Source: Limnohabitans sp. WS1
GTDB taxonomy: Bacteria > Pseudomonadota > Gammaproteobacteria > Burkholderiales > Burkholderiaceae_C
Length of the DNA: 64,000 bases
Direction: 5' to 3'
Assembly (NCBI RefSeq): GCF_003063265.1
Contig: NZ_NERU01000001.1
Span: forward strand, 558,001-622,000
Under the pieces are notes generated by a model. That model did not search any database. It had not been told where the DNA came from and saw only the letters and a list, made by a program, of their open reading frames with translations. Numbering within the stretch: position 1 is the first letter of the stretch; each line of letters opens with the position of its first letter. A program made the position numbers and the translations under genes. Shown piece by piece: positions 28,851 to 36,143 of this stretch.

Positions 28851-29900
28851 ATGAAATTCCGTCACATCCAGGTGGACCCGATGACGCCCACCATCGGCGG
28901 CATGATCAGCGGCGTGGACCTGAACAACACCCGCTCGGAAGATGTTTACGAAGAAATCAAGCAAGCCCTGTGGCAATACGGCGTGGTGTTCTTCCGCAAG
29001 CAGGCCTTGAAGCCCGAGGCCTACATCCGTCTGGGCCAGAACTTTGGCGAGATGGAGCAGCACGAGTTCTTCCCGCACATCGAAGGGCACCCCCAAATTC
29101 AGCTGATCGCGCACCAGGGCAGCGAAGCCCCCGAGACCGACCGCTGGCACACCGACGTGACCTTCCGCAAGAAGCCCAATATGGTCTCCATCTTGCGCAT
29201 CACCGACTTGCCTCCTTCGGGTGGTGACACCATGTGGATGCACGGGGGCGCAGCGTATGACGCGCTCAACCCCGGCATGCAGCAGATGCTCGAAGGCCTG
29301 CAAGCCGATCATGATTTGCCTTGGCATTTCCGCCGCATCAATGCCAACGAACGTCTGGCCCAAAGGGCTTCCGCCAAGACCGGCATGATGGTGCAGGCCA
29401 GTCAGCAAGAGTGCAAGATGATCGAGAACACGCCCACGGTGACGCACCCGGCGGTGATCACGCACCCCTACAACGGCCGCAAGATTTTGTTCGTCAACTC
29501 GATCTGGACCAAGCGCCTGCTGGGCATGCACATGGACCTGTCCGAGGCGGTGCTGAACATGCTTTACGAATGGGTCAAAAAGCCCGAATTCATGGTGCGT
29601 TTCCGCTGGGAAAAAGACTCGGTCGCCATGTGGGACAACTGCGCCACGCAACACTACGCCGTGTTCGACTACGCGCCGCACTACCGCGCAGGCCAGCGCA
29701 TGACCTGCGGCAGCTTTGTGCCCACGCTCAACCCCGGTGCCGCCGCCGCAGGTGGCCAGCCGTCGGTCATGCGCCAGCTGCTGGACACCACCCGCATGCA
29801 AGCGGCCAGCCCGCGTGAGCAGCAGGCGGTGGAGGCCATCTTCAGCGCCCTGGAAAACGTGGACCTGAACGCCGTGGCCGCTGCAGCCCAGCGCCGTTGA
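28851..29900 (+). CDS. TauD/TfdA-family Fe(II)/2-oxoglutarate dioxygenase with C-terminal extension, in a microcompartment operon
   Basis: 349 residues, about 65 longer than E. coli TauD. The facial triad is H100-x-D102 (RWHTDVTF) and H268 (CATQHYAVFDY). R279 and R283 align with the TauD residues that bind 2-oxoglutarate and the sulfonate. Aligned from memory, the TauD taurine-pocket residues Y73 and N95 become Phe and Thr here, so the substrate may differ from taurine. After the core ends at CGSFVPTLN (about 294), a Gly/Ala/Pro linker leads to a predicted amphipathic helical tail (about 305-349). Such a linker-plus-helix tail is the usual form of a microcompartment encapsulation peptide; this role is inferred. 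A strong AAGGAG site precedes the ATG. Confidence 0.92.
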   Translation: MKFRHIQVDPMTPTIGGMISGVDLNNTRSEDVYEEIKQALWQYGVVFFRKQALKPEAYIRLGQNFGEMEQHEFFPHIEGHPQIQLIAHQGSEAPETDRWHTDVTFRKKPNMVSILRITDLPPSGGDTMWMHGGAAYDALNPGMQQMLEGLQADHDLPWHFRRINANERLAQRASAKTGMMVQASQQECKMIENTPTVTHPAVITHPYNGRKILFVNSIWTKRLLGMHMDLSEAVLNMLYEWVKKPEFMVRFRWEKDSVAMWDNCATQHYAVFDYAPHYRAGQRMTCGSFVPTLNPGAAAAGGQPSVMRQLLDTTRMQAASPREQQAVEAIFSALENVDLNAVAAAAQRR

Positions 29901-29919
29901 ATCAGGAACGCACCCCGTC

Positions 29920-31419
29920 ATGAGTTCAAGCAAGCCCATCGACCTGGCCGACCACGACCTGGCCGCCTTGCAGGAGGCCCGCGACCTGCTGGGCCGCGCC
30001 CGGCAAGCCGCTGCCACACTGGCGCTGTGGACGCCCGAAGAGGCCAAACGCGTGGCCAAAGAAGTGGCTGCCGCCTTGCTGCCGCGTGCCGAGTTTTATG
30101 CCGAGTGGGCCGTGCGCGAAAGCCGCATCGGCAAAGTGGCCGACAAGATCGCCAAGAACCAGATCGCCTGCACCCTCACGCCCAGCGCTTGGGACAATGT
30201 GGCGCTGGGCGGCGTGCGGCGCAACGATGCGCTGCGCATCGTCGAAATCGGCCGGCCCGCCGGCGTGGTGGTGGGCTTGTCCAACTCCACCTCGCCAGTG
30301 GCCACCATCATTTTCAAAACCATCTTGTGCCTGATGACGCGCAACGCGCTGGTCATCTCGCCCCACCCTGTGGCCTTGGCTTGCTGCACCGCCGTGACGA
30401 ATGAGCTGCAAGCCGCGATTGAAAAAGCCGGTGGCCCGGCCCATGCGCTGCAGATTCTGACCCGCCCCACGGTCGAGGCCACGGGGGCGCTGATGCGCGA
30501 CGCCCGCACCGACGTGATTTTGGCCACCGGTGGCACGCCCATGGTGCGTGCGGCCTATGGCTCGGGCAACCCCGCCATTGGTGTGGGCTCGGGCAATGTG
30601 CCGATTTATGTGGATGCCAGTGCCGACATCGAAGCCGCTGCGCAGACGATTGTGGCCGCCAAAAACTTCGACCACGGCAGCCCCTGCTCGGCCCCTTCGG
30701 TGCTCATGCTTCACGCCAGCATTGCGCCGCAGATGCAGCAAGCGCTGGCCCGCCAGGGTGCGCATGTGTGCACCGACGCAGAGGCGCTGCAAATCCAGAA
30801 TTACGCCTTTCCCGGTGGCAAGTTCAACGGCAAGGTGGTGGGCCGCCCGGCGCATGAGATCGCGCAGGCCGCAGGCGTGCAAGTGCCCGTGGATTGCCAG
30901 GCCTTGGTGTGCCCCATTGCCAACCCGCAGGCCGGACATGTGCTGCTGAAAGAAAAACTCTCGCCCATTTTGGGCTGTGTGGTGGTGCCGGGCATGGACC
31001 AGGCCATCGACGTGGCGCGGCTCATGCTGCAGCACAGCGGCGCAGGCCACACCTCCGGCATCCATTCGGCCAGCGCCGAGCAAGCGGTGGTCTGGGGCGC
31101 GGCGCTCGACTATTACCGCGTGGTCGTCAACGGCAGCACCGTGCACGACAGCACCGGTGCCAACACCGGCTTGCCTTACACCTTCACCATTGGCACAGGT
31201 TACGCGGGCAAAAGCTCGGTGGACTGCAACGTCGGCCCCGAGCTGCTGGTCAACTGGAAACGTGTGGCCTTTCCGCTGCCGGGTGGTTGGGCCGGGGCCA
31301 TGGCTTCGGGCGCGGCCTCTGCGGTCGGTGCCCCGCCTTCGCAACTGTCCACCCTCACGCCTGAACTCCAGGCCATGGTCCTGCGCATCGTGCAGGAAGA
31401 ACTCGAACACCTTCGCTGA
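29920..31419 (+). CDS. Acylating-type aldehyde dehydrogenase, microcompartment-associated
   Basis: 499 residues. It resembles the CoA-acylating aldehyde dehydrogenases (EutE/PduP, AdhE N-terminal, SauS-like), with GRPAGVVVGLSNSTSPVATI near 111-130 and the nucleotide segment ILATGGTPMVRAAYGSGNPA. The probable catalytic cysteine is C256 in FDHGSPCSAPS, where most microcompartment enzymes have an ICASEQ-type motif. It would convert the aldehyde made by the dioxygenase to an acyl-CoA or acid. It starts 19 bp after the dioxygenase and ends 9 bp before the first shell gene. The N-terminal helix (about 8-35) could serve for packaging. Substrate and CoA use are not provable here. Confidence 0.9.
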   Translation: MSSSKPIDLADHDLAALQEARDLLGRARQAAATLALWTPEEAKRVAKEVAAALLPRAEFYAEWAVRESRIGKVADKIAKNQIACTLTPSAWDNVALGGVRRNDALRIVEIGRPAGVVVGLSNSTSPVATIIFKTILCLMTRNALVISPHPVALACCTAVTNELQAAIEKAGGPAHALQILTRPTVEATGALMRDARTDVILATGGTPMVRAAYGSGNPAIGVGSGNVPIYVDASADIEAAAQTIVAAKNFDHGSPCSAPSVLMLHASIAPQMQQALARQGAHVCTDAEALQIQNYAFPGGKFNGKVVGRPAHEIAQAAGVQVPVDCQALVCPIANPQAGHVLLKEKLSPILGCVVVPGMDQAIDVARLMLQHSGAGHTSGIHSASAEQAVVWGAALDYYRVVVNGSTVHDSTGANTGLPYTFTIGTGYAGKSSVDCNVGPELLVNWKRVAFPLPGGWAGAMASGAASAVGAPPSQLSTLTPELQAMVLRIVQEELEHLR

Positions 31420-31428
31420 AAGTCTGAC

Positions 31429-32043
31429 ATGTCCACTTTGCGCAGCTACATTTTCTTGGACCGCTTGCAGCCACAACTGATGTGTTTGCTGGGCTCCACC
31501 GCCCGTGGTTTTTTGCCGCGCCACAACGACGCGGCCATGGTGATTGAGGTCGCCCCGGGCATGGACATCGAGTGGCTGACCGACATCGCCTTGAAGCACG
31601 ACAACGTCAAGCCCGGCAACCTGGTGGTCGAGCGGCAGTTTGGTTATCTGGAGTTCCACGGCCAGTCATCGTCGTCCGTCAAGTCGGCCGGTGCTGCCGT
31701 GTTGGATGCCATGGGCGTGAGCGAGAAAAGTGTGCTCAAGCCCGAAATTTTGGCCTCCAAGGTGATTGACCGGGTCGATGGCTACCACGCGTTTTTGATC
31801 AACCGCAGCAAGGCCGGCAGCATGCTTTTGCCCGGTGAGTCGCTCTACATCATGGAGATGACGACCTCGTCTTATGCGCTCTTGGTGGCCAACGAGGCCG
31901 AAAAAGCCGCCAACGTGAAACTGATCGACTGCCGCTTCATGGGCCCGGCCGGTCGCCTGTACCTGTCGGGCAATGCGTCGGACGTGCGGGCCGCCGCCGC
32001 CGTGGCCGAGGCCGTGATCCGCGATGCCGGAGGTGCTGCATGA
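31429..32043 (+). CDS. BMC-T shell protein, CsoS1D/CcmP-like double-domain trimer
   Basis: 204 residues forming two fused, permuted BMC domains. The N-terminal domain (about 1-100) has LRSYIFLDRLQPQLMCLLGS, VIEVAPGMDIEWLTDIALK and VVERQFGYLEFHG. The second (about 105-204) has DGYHAFLINRSKAGSMLLPG and LLVANEAEKAANVKLIDCR. This is the layout of BMC-T proteins that make pseudohexameric, often double-stacked, gated trimers in microcompartment shells. It is a diverged paralogue of the product of 33653-34342. The stop overlaps the next start by 4 bp. Confidence 0.93.
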   Translation: MSTLRSYIFLDRLQPQLMCLLGSTARGFLPRHNDAAMVIEVAPGMDIEWLTDIALKHDNVKPGNLVVERQFGYLEFHGQSSSSVKSAGAAVLDAMGVSEKSVLKPEILASKVIDRVDGYHAFLINRSKAGSMLLPGESLYIMEMTTSSYALLVANEAEKAANVKLIDCRFMGPAGRLYLSGNASDVRAAAAVAEAVIRDAGGAA

Positions 32044-33014
32044 GCGCAGACGCCTTGCGCGAACAAATTCGGGCGCAGGTGCGCACCGCCCTGGGGGCCA
32101 AAGCCACGGGTGCAGACACATCGGTGGCCGCCTTGATGCAGCGCTTCGAAGCCGGGTACGCCGCCGCCAATGCCGAGGCGATCGTGGCTTGTTTTGCCCC
32201 CGACGTGGTGTGGACCCTGCCCGACTCTCGGGTGCTCCATGGCCGCGCCGCGTGCCTGGGGTTTTTGAAAGAACGCTTTGCCAGCCCCGCAGGCCCCAAG
32301 TTCTCGGATTCACACATGAACGTGCTGGGTCAGACCGTGGTGCAAAACTACAAGGTGAGCGTGCCGCTGCCCGGTGGCCAATCGGTCACCTTGGACGGCA
32401 CCGATGTCTACCAAATCCGCGATGGCCTGATTGCCCGCAAAGACGCTTACTGGAAGCAGATCGGCGCACCCAAACCAGCAGCCCCTGCCGCTGCGCCAGC
32501 GACTGCACCGCAGGGTGTGGTGGTGCCCTTGCGTGTGGGCACAGCTGCCCATGCACAAGCGCTGACCGATCTGTTCAAGCGCCTGGCCGCCAGTCCGGCT
32601 CTGTTGCAAGCGGCGCAATCGGGCTTGCTGCGTTTTGACATGCGGGTGGACGAGGCGGCGGTCAAGGCTGTCGCCGCAAGTGCAGCCACACCCACACCCG
32701 CCGCTGCGGCAACACCCCCCACGGCACCCGCTGGCACATCGGCCATGGCCGTGACCACCACCATCGACCCGGCCGCCTGCTGTTCGTCCTGCAAGGCGGG
32801 CAAGGCCTGCGAGTGCAAGGGCGACACCTGCGGCCTGCACGATCACCCAGCAGACATACCCGAGCTCAAAGGTGTGATCGGCGAGAAACTGCTCAAAACC
32901 CTGTCGCCGAGCGTGAAAACCGTTCGGCTGCATCCCAAGGCGGTCCTGACCCCCTTGGGCAAAGAAGCGCTGCGCAAGCGTGGCATCACCATTGACCGTG
33001 GAGCAAAAACATGA
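32040..33014 (+). CDS. Multidomain protein: NTF2-like domain, Cys cluster and EutT-like tail, microcompartment locus
   Basis: 324 residues. I do not recognise a named function. An N-terminal helix (SADALREQIRAQVRTALG) precedes a SnoaL/NTF2-like domain (about 28-142). After an Ala/Pro linker comes a helical segment (about 162-212, LTDLFKRLAASPALLQAAQS). A second low-complexity linker leads to a cluster of six cysteines plus two histidines (247-269, CCSSCKAGKACECK, TCGLHDHP) that could bind iron or zinc. The end (about 273-320) contains LHPKAVLTPLGKEALRKRGI, which recalls the N-terminal LTPSAR segment of EutT and similar microcompartment proteins. GGAGG precedes the start; both ends overlap neighbouring genes by 4 bp. 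Confidence 0.8.
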   Translation: MSADALREQIRAQVRTALGAKATGADTSVAALMQRFEAGYAAANAEAIVACFAPDVVWTLPDSRVLHGRAACLGFLKERFASPAGPKFSDSHMNVLGQTVVQNYKVSVPLPGGQSVTLDGTDVYQIRDGLIARKDAYWKQIGAPKPAAPAAAPATAPQGVVVPLRVGTAAHAQALTDLFKRLAASPALLQAAQSGLLRFDMRVDEAAVKAVAASAATPTPAAAATPPTAPAGTSAMAVTTTIDPAACCSSCKAGKACECKGDTCGLHDHPADIPELKGVIGEKLLKTLSPSVKTVRLHPKAVLTPLGKEALRKRGITIDRGAKT

Positions 33015-33280
33015 AAACAGGAACCGTGATCGGCCGCATTGTGGCCAGCAAACGCCTGCCCGAACTGCCGCCAGGCGCTTTGCTGGAGGTGCAACTGGAC
33101 TACCCCAAAGACGTGGTCGTTTGTTATGACCCCATGGGCTGCGGCATTGGCGAGCGCGTGATGATCACCATCGGCGCACCTGCGGCCTGGTGGTTCGCCC
33201 CGGCTCATCCGCGTGTGGTGGCCGATGCACTCATCATCGCCTCGCTCGACAACTACGACACGCCCACACCGATGCGCTGA
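33011..33280 (+). CDS. BMC-P (EutN/CcmL-type) pentameric shell vertex protein
   Basis: 89 residues, the normal size. Such proteins form pentamers capping the vertices of microcompartment shells. The start MKTGTVIGRIVASKRLPELP and the later YDPMGCGIGERVMITIG and ADALIIASLDNYD segments are typical of the OB-like EutN/CcmL fold. It overlaps the preceding stop by 4 bp. It is the only BMC-P gene in the cluster. Confidence 0.95.
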   Translation: MKTGTVIGRIVASKRLPELPPGALLEVQLDYPKDVVVCYDPMGCGIGERVMITIGAPAAWWFAPAHPRVVADALIIASLDNYDTPTPMR

Positions 33281-33350
33281 CGCAGCGGTATTTTTTTCCT
33301 TCAACCCCTTTCCTCAACCCTTTCTTTTTTAACCCCTCAAGGAGACTCAC

Positions 33351-33623
33351 ATGTCACAAGCCATCGGAATGATCGAAACCAAAGGTTATGTTGCTGCATT
33401 CGCTGCCGCTGACGCCATGGTCAAAGCCGCCAACGTCAACATCGTTGGCAAAAAAGAAGTCGGTGGCGGCCTGGTCGCCATCATCGTTTCGGGCGACGTG
33501 GGTGCCGTCAAGGCCGCCACCGAAGCCGGTGCAGAAGCCGCAGGCGCGATCGGTGAAGTGGTGTCCTGCCACGTCATCCCACGTCCCCACGCCGACGTGT
33601 CCAAAGCCTTTGACGGCAACTGA
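33351..33623 (+). CDS. BMC-H hexameric shell protein
   Basis: 90 residues with a single canonical BMC domain, starting [20 protein letters not shown]. Lys25 lies in the conserved hexamer-interface segment. The pore loop is VGGG (37-40), and the C-terminal [11 protein letters not shown] is typical. It would tile the shell facets. It has its own strong AAGGAG ribosome site after a 70-bp gap, consistent with the high expression expected for the major facet protein. It is the only BMC-H in the locus, so the shell seems minimal: one H, one P and two T types. Confidence 0.97.
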   Translation: MSQAIGMIETKGYVAAFAAADAMVKAANVNIVGKKEVGGGLVAIIVSGDVGAVKAATEAGAEAAGAIGEVVSCHVIPRPHADVSKAFDGN

Positions 33624-33652
33624 TCCGCGAACGCTGTTGACAAGGAGGCCGC

Positions 33653-34342
33653 ATGGCCACAAGCAAAAAAGCCACCACGCCTGTCCAAGCTGCCGCCAAA
33701 CCACCTGCCAAACCGGCCGCTGAGCTTCGGGTGTACCTGACGCTCACCGACCTGCAACGCCAGTTTTCATCGTGGATGAGTTCGCCCCTGGGCGCACGCG
33801 GCTACGTGGCGATGCAGGGCACCCACGCGCTGCTGGTCGAGATCGCCCCCGGGCTGTCCATCCAGCGCGTGATTGACCTGGCCCTGAAAGCCGAGCCCAC
33901 ACTGGAGCCGGGCATTTTGGCGGTGGAGCGCCAGTTTGGTGTGCTGGAGTTGCACAGCAACGACGGCGCGGCCTTGCAGCGTGCAGGCCAGGTCATCCTG
34001 GACTGGATGGGGGCCCAAGCCGAAGACCAATTGCGCCCGCAATTGCTCTACAGCGACATTCTGGAAAACGTGACCGATCAGCACGCCGTGCTGATGAACC
34101 GCACGCGTCAAGCCAGCATGGTGCTGCCCGGCGACAACATGCTGCTGATGGAGGTGGCCCCAGCCTTGTTTGGTGCCCACATGGCCAACGAAGCCGAAAA
34201 AGTCGCCCCCGACCTGACCCTGGTCGAGTGCAGCATGATCGGTGCCAGCGGCCGCATGTACCTCACAGGCAGCATGGCCTCGCTTGAAAAAGCCAAGGCC
34301 CATGTGGAGCAATTGTTGTCGGAGATTCCGGGCAGAGGCTGA
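33653..34342 (+). CDS. Second BMC-T shell protein, CsoS1D/CcmP-like
   Basis: 229 residues. An Ala/Lys/Pro-rich N-terminal tail (1-24) precedes two permuted BMC domains: LRVYLTLTDLQRQFSSWMSS, LLVEIAPGLSIQRVIDLALK and AVERQFGVLELHS in the first, and QHAVLMNRTRQASMVLPGD with MANEAEKVAPDLTLVECS in the second. It is homologous throughout to the product of 31429-32043 but clearly diverged, so the two may form different pores or a mixed stack. An AAGGAGG ribosome site precedes the ATG. It is the last gene of the operon; a terminator follows 82 bp later. Confidence 0.93.
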   Translation: MATSKKATTPVQAAAKPPAKPAAELRVYLTLTDLQRQFSSWMSSPLGARGYVAMQGTHALLVEIAPGLSIQRVIDLALKAEPTLEPGILAVERQFGVLELHSNDGAALQRAGQVILDWMGAQAEDQLRPQLLYSDILENVTDQHAVLMNRTRQASMVLPGDNMLLMEVAPALFGAHMANEAEKVAPDLTLVECSMIGASGRMYLTGSMASLEKAKAHVEQLLSEIPGRG

Positions 34343-34424
34343 GTCCTGTCAGCTGTTCGAACGCTTGCCCCGGGCAGGCGCGACGCCCTTGTCGCGATCA
34401 CGCCCCGCAGCCCTGATGCCTAAA

Positions 34425-34461
34425 AAAAAGCCGCCTGCCCTTGTGGGGCAGGCGGCTTTTT
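34425..34461. terminator. Bidirectional terminator ending the microcompartment operon
   Basis: 16-bp arms AAAAAGCCGCCTGCCC and GGGCAGGCGGCTTTTT around a 5-base loop. It separates the plus-strand microcompartment operon from the convergent minus-strand gene at 34479-34727 and can serve both. A partial REP-like sequence (about 34378-34411) lies just before it. Confidence 0.94.
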
Positions 34462-34478
34462 CACGGGTTAAAACCCGA

Positions 34479-34727
34479 TCACTTGGCCGCAGGCATGGCC
34501 TTTTTGGCCGCTTCTGCGTGCGTTTGAGCTTGGGTCATGTGCTCATAGGCCACTTTGGCGTGGGTTTGTGCACCGGTGTGGTCGTTGGCCCCGATGAGTT
34601 TGGCCACTTCTTTGTGTGACTTGGCCGCCAACTCAAGGTGTTCGGCCGCTTTGCTGTGGTGTTGCTCTGGTTTGAGCATGGCAGGTGCTGGGGTGCTGGT
34701 GGCGGGTGTTTTTGTGTCGAATGTCAT
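34479..34727 (-). CDS. Small His/Ala-rich helical protein, function unknown
   Basis: 82 residues. After a Thr/Pro-rich N-terminus the protein is predicted fully helical, with repeated His and Ala: PEQHHSKAAEHLELAAKSHK, THAKVAYEHMTQAQTHAEAA. There is no signal peptide, membrane segment or known motif. The Met at 34727 gives a compact protein; the longer frame from 34835 adds 36 residues without support. It converges on the microcompartment operon but shares only the terminator with it. Similar short helical proteins of unknown function occur in Comamonadaceae. Confidence 0.6.
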   Translation of the reverse strand: MTFDTKTPATSTPAPAMLKPEQHHSKAAEHLELAAKSHKEVAKLIGANDHTGAQTHAKVAYEHMTQAQTHAEAAKKAMPAAK

Positions 34728-34909
34728 GGGAAGTGCTTTCAAAAATGAAGAAGACGCCAAGGTGTGAACCAAGTGCACCTGGTTCACCGGGCCATCTTTG
34801 AGCAGGCAAGCTTGGGGGTCTGTTTGTTGGCACACGGTGATGGGGGCATGTGGGGCGCGTGATCAAGTCGCAGTTACAAAACCAGAACAAATCGGTACGC
34901 AAGGCGGGT

Positions 34910-36045
<1,136 letters not shown>

Positions 36046-36143
36046 GCTGGCCATAGGACGAGGGTCACCGGGAAAACGTGGTCTTGACAGGCCACGCGGG
36101 TCCACCCAAAGTGGGCGGCTGTTCTCACGACACGGGCCTGCCC

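Noticed and set aside
31429..34342. Shell genes as part of a carboxysome
   Set aside because: No RuBisCO, carbonic anhydrase or CsoS2/CcmM genes are present; the locus carries an aldehyde dehydrogenase and a dioxygenase. The nearby GAPDH is not specific evidence for carbon fixation.
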